A DNA stretch of 64,000 bases from Ruegeria arenilitoris (GTDB lineage: Bacteria; Pseudomonadota; Alphaproteobacteria; Rhodobacterales; Rhodobacteraceae): contig NZ_WPZQ01000001.1 of the NCBI RefSeq assembly GCF_013030265.1, forward strand, positions 1 through 64,000, written 5' to 3'. Made by a program: the position numbers and the translations under genes. The stretch's first letter is position 1, and each line of letters begins with the position of its first letter. The notes under the pieces were generated by a model that had not been told where the DNA came from, searched no databases, and saw only the letters and a list, made by a program, of their open reading frames with translations. Positions 1 to 7,419 of this stretch are shown in pieces.

Positions 1-676
1 TGCCGCCGGAACCACCGCTACCGCCGGAACCACCGCTGCCGCCGGAACCACCGCTGCCGCCGGAACCGCCGCTGCCGCCGGAACCGCCGCTGCCGCCGGA
101 ACCACCGCTACCGCCGGAACCGCCGCTGCCACCGGAGCCACCGCTGCCGCCGGAACCACCGCTGCCGCCGGAACCGCCGCTGCCACCGGAGCCACCGCTG
201 CCGCCAGAACCACCGCTGCCGCCAGAACCGCCGCCAGTTGGAGTTACTCCACCGCTCCCACCGGAGCCGCCACCCGAGCCGCTGCCGCCTGAGCCGCTGC
301 CACCCGAACCACTGCCGCCAGTTCCACCACCGGTGCCGCTGCCAACGACATCTTCATCATCTTCGTTCGCCCGACCGTCACCAGACCGCTGATCGGTCGC
401 TGAAACTGTTGCTGTTGGAAAGTCGGTGAGCACCGCTGCAAAGCCCGGGCAGGTTTTCAAGGTGCGGGCAAGAATGTCCTCGAAGTCAGCGCGCCGCTGA
501 ATGTAACGCAACATACGCGCGTCAACGACAGTACATGCGCAGAGTGTTTCGGTTGAAACTGATTGCTTAGCTGTTCGAACCGTACATTTCTCGGCTGCTT
601 GTGTTGCACCACCGGCCAGCAGGGGAAATGTCGCGGAAGCAAAAACGAAAGATAACAAACGCGGTTTGATGCGCAT
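1..676 (-). CDS. Exported Gly/Ser-repeat protein, partial (C-terminus off the left edge)
   Basis: The frame opens at ATG 674-676, six bases after an AAGGAGAG ribosome site, and runs without a stop to base 1. Residues 1 to about 28 look like a signal peptide (MRIKPR, then a hydrophobic stretch ending near GGATQAA). A cysteine-bearing segment of about 70 residues follows (Cys in KCTV, LCACT and KTCPG), then an acidic linker (NEDDEDVV), then Gly/Ser repeats that fill the rest. From about residue 105 onward it is almost only G and S with a single VTPTGGG interruption. The function is not recognised. The Gly/Ser tract may be a flexible or adhesive tail or a linker to a further domain outside the window. 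An 18-bp tandem repeat encodes the tail, so its length probably varies between strains. The reading frame is clear; the role is unknown. Confidence 0.8.
   Translation of the reverse strand, partial: MRIKPRLLSFVFASATFPLLAGGATQAAEKCTVRTAKQSVSTETLCACTVVDARMLRYIQRRADFEDILARTLKTCPGFAAVLTDFPTATVSATDQRSGDGRANEDDEDVVGSGTGGGTGGSGSGGSGSGGSGSGGGSGGSGGVTPTGGGSGGSGGSGGSGGSGGSGGSGGSGGSGGSGGSGGSGGSGGSGGSGGSGGSGGSGGSGGSGGSGGSGGSGGSGGSGG
2..235. repeat. 18-bp tandem repeat, 13 units, coding for GGSGGS
   Basis: Thirteen contiguous 18-base units with no spacers differ at only a few positions (ctg/cta, aacc/agcc, acc/gcc), and almost all differences are synonymous in the minus-strand frame. The last unit (218-235) diverges at its end and leads into a less regular Gly/Ser stretch up to about 335. 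The array may continue beyond the left edge. Confidence 0.95.
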
Positions 677-855
677 AGCGCCTCTCCTTGAAACTCTTTA
701 CCTACTCCGTTGCCTTATGCACCGTTAAACCATCGGCGTTTATGAACAACGTCACACTTTGGACATAAATACACCTTTGTCCGGCCGGATTTACAAGGGC
801 GTACTTGAGGGATTCCGTTAAAGTTGACTCACCTTTAAGTAGATTATTCATAGAA

Positions 856-889
856 ATCAGAAAGAAGACCTGACGTAGCGGCAGGCCTT
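856..889 (-). terminator. Likely terminator of typA
   Basis: Read on the minus strand, AAGGCCTG and CAGGTCTT form an 8-bp stem (one G-U pair) around a 9-base loop, followed by CTTTCTG. It lies about 85 bases past the typA stop. Confidence 0.55.
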
Positions 890-975
890 CGGTTTCTGAT
901 CATTTTCAGAATGGATGAAAAAATGTCACAGGTGTGCCATTGTTTCCAAACTGTCCGGCATGAAATTGCCTTAAA

Positions 976-2793
976 TCAGGCTGATTTAGCCATGCGTTTG
1001 CGTTCGTGGGGGTCAAGAAACCGCTTTCGCAGACGAATGGCATTTGGTGTGACCTCTACCAGTTCATCATCGTCGATATAAGCAATCGCCTCTTCCAACG
1101 AGAACTGAACATGCGGAGTGAGTCTTACTGCGTCGTCAGATCCGCTGGCGCGTACGTTCGTCAGTTTCTTGCCCTTCAGAGGGTTCACTTCCAGATCGTT
1201 ATCACGCGAATGCTCGCCAATGACCATGCCCTGATAGACATCTGTCTGCGGGCCAACAAACATGCGACCACGCTCTTCGAGGTTCCAGAGGGCGTAGGCG
1301 ACAGCCTGGCCATTCTCCATCGAGATCAGAACCCCTGCACGACGGCCGGGGATAGGGCCCTTGTGTGCCGCCCAACCATGGAAGACGCGGTTCAGAACGC
1401 CGGTGCCGCGGGTGTCGGTCAGGAACTCACCGTGATAGCCGATCAGGCCGCGTGAAGGCACATGCGCGATGATGCGGGTTTTGCCAGCGCCAGCGGGGCG
1501 CATCTCGACCAGTTCACCTTTGCGGGCGCCGGTGATCTTTTCGATAACCGCCCCCGAGTATTCGTCGTCCACATCAATTGTGACTTCTTCGATGGGCTCC
1601 AGACGCTGTCCGTCTTCCTCGCGGAACAGAACCTGCGGACGCGAGATGCTGAGCTCAAAGCCTTCGCGGCGCATGTTCTCGATCAGAACACCCATCTGCA
1701 ATTCACCACGGCCAGCGACTTCGAAGGCTTCGCCGCCCGGAGTGTCTGTGATGCGGATTGCGACGTTCGATTCAGCTTCTTTCATCAGTCGATCACGGAT
1801 CACACGCGACTGAACCTTTTTGCCATCGCGTCCAGCCAGAGGCGAGTCGTTGATGCCAAAGGTCACGGTGATCGTTGGTGGATCAATAGGCTGCGCGGGC
1901 AGGGCTTCTTCGACCTGCGGCGATACCAGCGAGTCGGCCACGGTTGCTTTGCTCATGCCAGCAATGGTGACGATGTCACCGGCTTCGGCTACGTCGATGG
2001 GCTGTTGCGCTAGACCACGGAAGGCCAGGATCTTTGACGCGCGGAAATTCTCGATCAGCGTGCCGTCGCGGCTCAGCGCCTTGAGGCTGTCACCGGCTTT
2101 CAGCGTGCCACTTTCAACACGGCCGGTCAGGATGCGACCGATAAAAGGGTCGCTGCCCAGTGTGGTGGCCAGCATGCGGAAGGGTTCGTCTTTCTTTTCG
2201 GCCTGTTTCGGGGCAGGAACGTGATCGACGACGAGATCGAACAGGGCGGTCAGGTCCTTACGCGGCCCGTCCAGCTCCATATCTGCCCAGCCCGAACGAC
2301 CCGAGGCGTACATGGCAGGGAAGTCCAACTGGTCATCGTCGGCCCCCAAGTTCGCAAACAGGTCGAAACATTCGTCCAGCGCGCGGTCAGGTTCGGCGTC
2401 AGGCTTGTCGACCTTGTTGAGTACCACGATGGGACGCAGGCCCAGCGCCAGCGCCTTGGAGGTCACGAACTTGGTTTGCGGCATCGGACCTTCGGCAGCA
2501 TCCACCAGCAGGACAACACCATCGACCATGCTGAGAATACGTTCTACTTCGCCGCCAAAGTCGGCGTGACCGGGGGTGTCGACGATGTTGATCCGCGTGC
2601 CTTTCCATTCGACCGAAGTCGCTTTGGCAAGAATGGTGATGCCGCGCTCACGCTCAAGATCGTTGCTGTCCATGGCGCGCTCGGCCACGGCCTGATTTTC
2701 CCGGAATGCACCGGATTGTTTAAGCAGCTCATCGACCAAAGTCGTCTTGCCGTGGTCAACGTGAGCGATGATTGCGATATTGCGCAGGTCCAT
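976..2793 (-). CDS. typA: Ribosome-associated GTPase TypA/BipA
   Basis: This is a translational GTPase of the EF-G superfamily that binds the ribosome and helps 50S assembly and growth under stress. At 605 aa it matches the family length. The GTPase motifs sit in order at the N-terminus: AHVDHGKTT (G1, about 10-18), ERGITI (G2), [10 protein letters not shown] (G3) and NKVDKPDA (G4). The TypA-specific C-terminal part follows ([18 protein letters not shown], then [17 protein letters not shown]). The start [12 protein letters not shown] is the expected N-terminus. It stands alone, with an SMR transporter gene upstream on the same strand. Confidence 0.97.
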   Translation of the reverse strand: MDLRNIAIIAHVDHGKTTLVDELLKQSGAFRENQAVAERAMDSNDLERERGITILAKATSVEWKGTRINIVDTPGHADFGGEVERILSMVDGVVLLVDAAEGPMPQTKFVTSKALALGLRPIVVLNKVDKPDAEPDRALDECFDLFANLGADDDQLDFPAMYASGRSGWADMELDGPRKDLTALFDLVVDHVPAPKQAEKKDEPFRMLATTLGSDPFIGRILTGRVESGTLKAGDSLKALSRDGTLIENFRASKILAFRGLAQQPIDVAEAGDIVTIAGMSKATVADSLVSPQVEEALPAQPIDPPTITVTFGINDSPLAGRDGKKVQSRVIRDRLMKEAESNVAIRITDTPGGEAFEVAGRGELQMGVLIENMRREGFELSISRPQVLFREEDGQRLEPIEEVTIDVDDEYSGAVIEKITGARKGELVEMRPAGAGKTRIIAHVPSRGLIGYHGEFLTDTRGTGVLNRVFHGWAAHKGPIPGRRAGVLISMENGQAVAYALWNLEERGRMFVGPQTDVYQGMVIGEHSRDNDLEVNPLKGKKLTNVRASGSDDAVRLTPHVQFSLEEAIAYIDDDELVEVTPNAIRLRKRFLDPHERKRMAKSA

Positions 2794-2869
2794 GAGAGGT
2801 CAGCCTTTGAACGGGAAGTTGCCGCGCGCATAACGCGACGCGAACAAATATACCAGCCCTAACCGGCGG

Positions 2870-3205
2870 TCAGTGACCTGCTGTCTTCGAAAACAGGTGA
2901 ATAACCAGAATTCCGGCCATGATCATTGTCAGGCCGAATACGGCTGGCCAATCCAGCCTTTGTCCAAAAACGATAAATCCAATCAGCGCGATAAGGAAAA
3001 TTCCCAGACCTGACCAGATCGCATAGACGATGCCAACCGGCATGACCTTGAGTGTGAGAGCCATCAGGTAAAACGCGCATCCATAGCCAAATACAACAAG
3101 GACAGATGGCCAGAAGCGGGTAAATTGCTGGCTTGCCTGAAGGGCTGTTGTTCCAATGGTTTCGGCGACAACAGCCAGTAATAGGATCAGATAAGCTTTG
3201 GGCAC
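2870..3205 (-). CDS. Small multidrug resistance (SMR/EmrE-type) transporter
   Basis: Small inner-membrane proton antiporter of the drug/metabolite transporter superfamily; members export quaternary ammonium compounds or polyamines as dimers. I chose the GTG start at 3205 because it gives 111 aa, the usual SMR length, and an AGAAGG site lies 9 bases upstream. A longer ATG frame from 3247 would add 14 charged residues. Four membrane segments are visible. The conserved glutamate sits in helix 1 (LLAVVAETIGTTAL, about residue 13), and the family motif YAIWSGLG is in helix 3. The substrate cannot be told from sequence. Confidence 0.9.
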   Translation of the reverse strand: MPKAYLILLLAVVAETIGTTALQASQQFTRFWPSVLVVFGYGCAFYLMALTLKVMPVGIVYAIWSGLGIFLIALIGFIVFGQRLDWPAVFGLTMIMAGILVIHLFSKTAGH

Positions 3206-3412
3206 CGGGCAGAACCTTCTCGCTGATTTTCGCGCAAGCTTGAGCACGAAACCGGAATGCTGGGCAAGCGGATTCGTTTGACCGTTGATCGCTTTCTGTC
3301 ACTGCATATTTAAAGATATCTTCCGTGAGGTCAGGTAATCCCGACTATGAGGACTTGGTGAGTTATGTTATTATTTAGATGTTTTTGATTTTAAGTTTAA
3401 CGAGTGTTTGTC

Positions 3413-3544
3413 ATGACGAAATTTGCTAAATACGTCATTTTTGCTTCGGCTCTTATTGTGGCGCTTGGGTGGCTTGCTGGCGGGGGGTCCGTCGAAATTG
3501 ATGCAGCCCAGATGGTTGAACGGTTTGATGATACAGCGGTTTAG
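3413..3544 (+). CDS. Putative 43-aa membrane microprotein
   Basis: A short frame from ATG 3413 to TAG 3544 encodes MTKFAKYVIFASALIV followed by ALGWLAGGGS, one hydrophobic helix, and a polar tail ending in MVERFDDTAV. A textbook terminator starts 21 bases after the stop, which supports a dedicated transcript. There is no strong Shine-Dalgarno site (only a weak GAG), so translation is not certain. It could instead be a small RNA with a chance frame. No family is recognised. Confidence 0.45.
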   Translation: MTKFAKYVIFASALIVALGWLAGGGSVEIDAAQMVERFDDTAV

Positions 3545-3564
3545 GCGTCTGCCGGGTAAAGGAT

Positions 3565-3588
3565 AAAGAGGCTTTCGGGCCTCTTTTT
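3565..3588 (+). terminator. Rho-independent terminator
   Basis: AAAGAGGC and GCCTCTTT form an 8-bp stem with a TTTCGG loop, followed by TTTTTCT. It ends the plus-strand transcript carrying the 43-aa frame and also lies just past the HD gene stop on the other strand. Confidence 0.85.
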
Positions 3589-3599
3589 CTATTCTGAAA

Positions 3600-4766
3600 C
3601 TAACTGGCAGCGGGTTTGAAGTTTGAGAAAAAATCCTCAAGCTGCGGCCTGAGCCACGCCCAGAGCTTTGGTGAGCCCCGGTGTACAGATGTTCCAACCC
3701 GGCTCTCAATCTGTTCCAAGGTTACATCGTAATCGATCCACGATCCGCCGCCCGTTTCCAGATTGGCAATCGGTGTTTGAATCCGGTCAACTGCTTTGGC
3801 GAACCGGGCATCAGGCGTCTCTGCGGCTTCAAATTCATGCCACAAGGCTAGAAACTCTTCGTATTGATCCGCAGGAAGCATGCCAAACAATCGCGATGCA
3901 GCAGCTTCTTCTTTGGCGGCCTGGGCTGCGTGATCAACCTGCCCGTGGATCGGATGGTCGCCTGCATCGATTTCTACAATGTCATGCAGTAGTAGCATTT
4001 TGAGAACCCGGTCAGTTTTAACCGTGGGTTCTGCGTATTCCGCCAAAACCCATGCATGCAGCATTATGTGCCACGAGTGCTCGGCCGAGTTTTCAAAGCG
4101 GACGCCGGACAACAATCGTGAAGCGCGCTGTACAGACTTTAGTTGATCGGCCTCTGTGAGAAACGGAAGACGTTGTGCGAACGGATTAGTGTCTGTCGGC
4201 GTACCCCCGGAATACAGCTGCCGGGCGTGCCCATAGGCACATGGAAAAGCGTATTCGAGATAGGCGGCGCGTCCACCATCCAGATTGCTCTGCACAACGT
4301 CCAGATGATCAGGGCGCGGCTCACCGGCGCACAGTACTTGAAACAATGGCTGGCAACGATCCAGAATTTTGGCAAAGCGGGCGTCTGGTGTTTTGTCTTC
4401 CTCAAACTCGCGCCAGAGGTTCAGTAACGCAATCGCTTGATCCTCGGGGAGAATGCCAAACAACTCTTCTGCGGCTTTGTTTTCAGCCAGTGCCACGGCC
4501 TGCCAATCAGTTTTCAGATGGATTGGGTGATCACCCACCAGGATCTCGACCAGATCATGAAGCAGCAGCATTTGAATCACCCGGTTGATACTGACATCTT
4601 TCTCCGCAAGCGGCTCCATGACCAGCGCCCAAAGGGTCAGGTGCCAACTGTGTTCGGCAGAGTTCTCGGGTCGGGATTGATCGAGCAGGACATTCGCCCG
4701 CTCGACCGATTTCAGTTTGTCTGCCTGTTTCAGGAAAGCGATCTGTGCAGGCAAACGGTCATTCAT
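3600..4766 (-). CDS. Tandem HD-domain phosphohydrolase (two fused YfbR/HDDC2-like units)
   Basis: Two copies of an HD domain (PF13023 type, relatives of the 5'-deoxynucleotidase YfbR and human HDDC2) are joined in one 388-aa chain. Copy 1 covers about residues 5-185 and copy 2 about 197-380. Each has the same order of metal-binding motifs: ENSAEHSWH (H39 and H230), LLLHD (H70-D71 and H261-D262), then DHPIH and ETPDARFAK/KTPDARFAK. Both sets look intact, so both sites may be active. Single-domain proteins of about 190 aa are the norm. The substrate is probably a deoxynucleoside monophosphate, by family only. Its ATG overlaps the stop of the preceding 81-aa gene by 4 bases, so the two are translationally coupled. 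Confidence 0.88.
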   Translation of the reverse strand: MNDRLPAQIAFLKQADKLKSVERANVLLDQSRPENSAEHSWHLTLWALVMEPLAEKDVSINRVIQMLLLHDLVEILVGDHPIHLKTDWQAVALAENKAAEELFGILPEDQAIALLNLWREFEEDKTPDARFAKILDRCQPLFQVLCAGEPRPDHLDVVQSNLDGGRAAYLEYAFPCAYGHARQLYSGGTPTDTNPFAQRLPFLTEADQLKSVQRASRLLSGVRFENSAEHSWHIMLHAWVLAEYAEPTVKTDRVLKMLLLHDIVEIDAGDHPIHGQVDHAAQAAKEEAAASRLFGMLPADQYEEFLALWHEFEAAETPDARFAKAVDRIQTPIANLETGGGSWIDYDVTLEQIESRVGTSVHRGSPKLWAWLRPQLEDFFSNFKPAAS

Positions 4767-5008
4767 TGTTTTTCTATGGCCTTCAGTTTTGAGCGATGGT
4801 CGGACAACCGCTTGATTACGAATTGTCTGGCCTTGCGTTCGGCCAGACGTACGCGAATCTCGGTCAGATACGCCTCTTCAAGAGACTGCGAGGACGCGCC
4901 CAGCAGTTCACCAACTTCGACGTAGAACCGGTCCTGACCGGTTTCATCCATCACTTTCATCGTGTCCTCGGCCAGTTTCGAGGCCAGGGTTGTGATGGTG
5001 TCCGACAT
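4763..5008 (-). CDS. Conserved small hypothetical protein (81 aa)
   Basis: A small, charged, probably all-helical soluble protein starting MSDTITTLASKLAEDTM and ending in a basic helix rich in Arg and Lys (RLAERKARQFVIKRL). No signal peptide, no cysteine and no membrane segment. It overlaps the hydrolase stop by one base upstream and the tandem HD gene by four bases downstream, so all three are one operon. I do not recognise the family; the tight coupling says it is real. Confidence 0.8.
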   Translation of the reverse strand: MSDTITTLASKLAEDTMKVMDETGQDRFYVEVGELLGASSQSLEEAYLTEIRVRLAERKARQFVIKRLSDHRSKLKAIEKQ

Positions 5009-5661
5009 CAGCGTGTGTTCTCTGTCAAACGACGCTTCACATATTCCGTGGTGTGATCAATCAGCGTGTCCATGTGACGATCCTGGAAGAAGTGGTCTGC
5101 GCCTTCGACTTCGGTATGTGTGATCGTGATACCTTTTTGCTCGTGCAGCTTGCTGACCAGAGTGGTGGTATCGGCGGGCGGTGCCACGCGATCTGCTGAT
5201 CCGTTGATGATCAGGCCGGATGACGGGCAGGGTGCGAGGAATGAAAAGTCATACATGTTCGCTGGTGGCGAGACGCTGATGAAACCGGTAATTTCAGGGC
5301 GACGCATCAGCAATTGCATTCCGATCCACGCACCAAACGAGAAACCGGCAACCCAGCAATGCTTGGAGTTGTTGTTCATCGACTGCAGGTAGTCGAGCGC
5401 CGAAGCGGCATCGCTTAGCTCTCCGACGCCTTGATCGTATTCACCCTGACTGCGGCCAACGCCGCGGAAATTAAAGCGCAACACGGTAAAGCCCATGTTG
5501 TAGAACGCATAGTGCAGATTGTAGACCACCTTGTTGTTCATGGTCCCGCCAAACTGTGGATGCGGGTGAAGCACGATGGCGATCGGTGCGTCTTTTTCCT
5601 TTTGCGGGTGGTAGCGGCCTTCCAGACGGCCTTCGGGTCCGGGAAAAATCACCTCGGGCAT
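5008..5661 (-). CDS. Alpha/beta hydrolase (217 aa)
   Basis: Cytoplasmic serine hydrolase of the alpha/beta fold, in the group often labelled dienelactone-hydrolase-like or CocE-like. Visible features are the oxyanion-loop HPHPQFGGTMNN near residue 33, a nucleophile elbow GFSFGAW (Ser near 106), an Asp candidate in NGSADRVAPP and the His in GADHFF. The start at 5661 (MPEVIFPG) is preferred over ATG 5727 because it matches the family N-terminus and has AGGACC upstream. It is the first gene of a three-gene minus-strand operon and is divergent from iscR. The substrate is unknown. Confidence 0.88.
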   Translation of the reverse strand: MPEVIFPGPEGRLEGRYHPQKEKDAPIAIVLHPHPQFGGTMNNKVVYNLHYAFYNMGFTVLRFNFRGVGRSQGEYDQGVGELSDAASALDYLQSMNNNSKHCWVAGFSFGAWIGMQLLMRRPEITGFISVSPPANMYDFSFLAPCPSSGLIINGSADRVAPPADTTTLVSKLHEQKGITITHTEVEGADHFFQDRHMDTLIDHTTEYVKRRLTENTR

Positions 5662-5706
5662 GTGTGCTTTGGTCCTGTCTTTTTCTCTTATGGCCCCGGG
5701 ATATAC

Positions 5707-5743
5707 TTGACGATATCCGTCAGGCACCTTAGAACGGTTCTAA
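5707..5743 (+). promoter_or_regulatory. iscR/suf promoter overlapped by an ICE-type (Irr) palindrome
   Basis: A sigma-70-like promoter is visible: TTGACG (5707-5712), 17-bp spacer, TAGAAC (5730-5735). The -10 lies inside a perfect palindrome TTAGAA-CGG-TTCTAA (5729-5743), which matches the iron control element (TTTAGAA-N3-TTCTAAA) bound by Irr in alphaproteobacteria. The overlap implies repression. The leader to the iscR start is about 100 bases. The divergent hydrolase may share this region. Confidence 0.7.
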
Positions 5744-5840
5744 TTACGATACATAGCGTGAAGACGCTGTCAGTGGGAGATACGCACTGGCTGCGGCGGC
5801 GTCAATGTTTTCGCGCGATACTTGCCACGAGGGAAGACAA

Positions 5841-6299
5841 ATGAAGCTATCGACCAAGGGTCGTTATGCGATGGTCGCACTGGCCGATATCGCGCTACAG
5901 CCTTCAGATTCGCTGGTCACGTTGGGTGAAATTTCCGAACGTCAGGATATTTCCCTGCCGTATCTCGAGCAGTTGTTCGTTAAGCTTCGCCGCGCCGAGT
6001 TGGTTGCTTCTGTGCGCGGACCGGGTGGCGGTTACAGGCTTGCGCGTCCGGCGTCCGAGATTCGCGTGGTTGAGATTCTGGCTGCCGTTGATGAGACCGT
6101 CGATGCAATGCACAAGGGGGCTGGTGCCTCAGGTGGATCATCGGGCAGTCGGGCACAGTCACTGACAAACCGTTTGTGGGAGAGCCTCAGTGCTCATGTT
6201 TATGTTTTCCTGCATCAGACACGGTTGTCTGATGTGATCAAGAACGATCTTGCGCCATGTCCTGCGGTGCCCAACTTGTTTTCGGTCGTTGATGACTGA
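5841..6299 (+). CDS. iscR: Rrf2-family regulator IscR, cysteine-ligand-free type
   Basis: Transcriptional regulator heading the Fe-S cluster assembly operon; 152 aa. The start MKLSTKGRYAM at 5841 follows a GAGGGAAG site. The winged-helix DNA-binding part is typical (residues 1-70, with PYLEQLFVKLRRA and RGPGGGYRLA). In enteric IscR three cysteines at about 92, 98 and 104 hold a [2Fe-2S] cluster. Here that loop (residues 91-106, HKGAGASGGSSGSRAQ) has none, and the only cysteine is C140 near the C-terminus. I recall the same arrangement in Rhodobacter sphaeroides IscR, described as an unusual Fe-S binder. It is followed 58 bases later by the cysteine desulfurase gene. Confidence 0.93.
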   Translation: MKLSTKGRYAMVALADIALQPSDSLVTLGEISERQDISLPYLEQLFVKLRRAELVASVRGPGGGYRLARPASEIRVVEILAAVDETVDAMHKGAGASGGSSGSRAQSLTNRLWESLSAHVYVFLHQTRLSDVIKNDLAPCPAVPNLFSVVDD

Positions 6300-6357
6300 T
6301 GAGTTTAGGGGTTGAGCATAAAGTCCGGACAGGTTTTTCGCAGGAAAAGATGCATCC

Positions 6358-7401
6358 ATGAATCGTGTTTATCTGGATCATAACGCTACGACGCCGCTCA
6401 GACCCGAAGCGCGGTCCGCAATGATTGCTGCCATGGAAGTGTGTGGTAACCCGTCTTCTGTTCATGCCGAAGGTCGGGCAGCCAAGGCAGTGGTTGAAAA
6501 GGCCAGGGCACAGATTGCTTCAGCGTTTGGCGCGGATGGTGCAGATATCGTCTTTACATCCGGATCTACCGAGGGTGCCGCTTTGACAATGGCTGGGCGT
6601 AACCTGAATGGCGCGGCTGTTGAGCATGATGCTGTAAGGGCTTGGTCTGTTGAAGATCTTTCAGTTTCAAGTCTTGGGGTGGTCGATGTACCTGACCCTA
6701 AGGATTCGACGCTTCAGCTTGCAAATTCCGAGACTGGGATCATCCAAAAGCTACCGCAGGGCATCGCAGTGACGGATGCGACGCAGGCCTTTGGGAAACT
6801 GCCAGTGGCTTTCAACTGGCTGGGTGCGCAGATGGCATTGATTTCCGCCCATAAATTGGGTGGACCCAAAGGGGTTGGCGCAGTCGTGATGAAGCGCGGA
6901 ACCGACTTGGCCGCTCAGATCAAGGGCGGTGGTCAGGAAATGGGGCGTCGTTCAGGCACGGAAAATGTCATTGGAATTGCAGGGTTCGGTGCTGCAGCTG
7001 AAGCGGCTACCCAGGATTTGGCAGATGGCGTTTGGGAAAAGGTTGCAGAACTTAGAAATATTCTAGAAAAGGCCCTTGAGGCCGGTTCTAAAGCTACTAT
7101 TTTTGTCGGGAAAGGTCGGGATCGCCTCCCGAACACTTTGTGTTTTGCGACACCCGGGTGGAAGGGTGAAACACAAGTGATGCAGATGGATTTGTCCGGA
7201 TTTGCGATCAGCGCAGGTTCAGCATGTTCCAGCGGCAAGGTCCGGGCCAGCGCGGTACTAACCGCGATGGGATATGATGAGGTGACAGCAGCCAGCGCGA
7301 TCCGCGTTTCGCTGGGCTCTCAGACGACCGAAGAAGATGTGCTGCGTTTCGCGGAAACGTGGCTTGAGAAAGAGAAAAAGCATCGCGCGCGCGCCGCGTG
7401 A
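6358..7401 (+). CDS. Cysteine desulfurase, NifS/IscS type
   Basis: PLP enzyme that takes sulfur from cysteine as an enzyme-bound persulfide for Fe-S assembly. Class V aminotransferase signatures are intact: VEHDAV (H90), NSETG (about 123-127), the PLP lysine in SAHKLGGPKG (K166) and the catalytic cysteine in SAGSACSSG (C290). At 347 aa it is shorter than the roughly 400 aa of IscS, mainly in the region before the NSETG motif. It is the second gene of the iscR-suf operon. A second, SufS-type desulfurase closes the operon, so the two probably divide labour or serve different conditions. Confidence 0.93.
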   Translation: MNRVYLDHNATTPLRPEARSAMIAAMEVCGNPSSVHAEGRAAKAVVEKARAQIASAFGADGADIVFTSGSTEGAALTMAGRNLNGAAVEHDAVRAWSVEDLSVSSLGVVDVPDPKDSTLQLANSETGIIQKLPQGIAVTDATQAFGKLPVAFNWLGAQMALISAHKLGGPKGVGAVVMKRGTDLAAQIKGGGQEMGRRSGTENVIGIAGFGAAAEAATQDLADGVWEKVAELRNILEKALEAGSKATIFVGKGRDRLPNTLCFATPGWKGETQVMQMDLSGFAISAGSACSSGKVRASAVLTAMGYDEVTAASAIRVSLGSQTTEEDVLRFAETWLEKEKKHRARAA

Positions 7402-7419
7402 TCTGACGGAGGGTGAGTC

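Noticed and set aside
1-236. CRISPR-like repeat array at the left edge
   Set aside because: The units are contiguous with no spacers and keep a single minus-strand reading frame (GGSGGS), so this is a coding tandem repeat.
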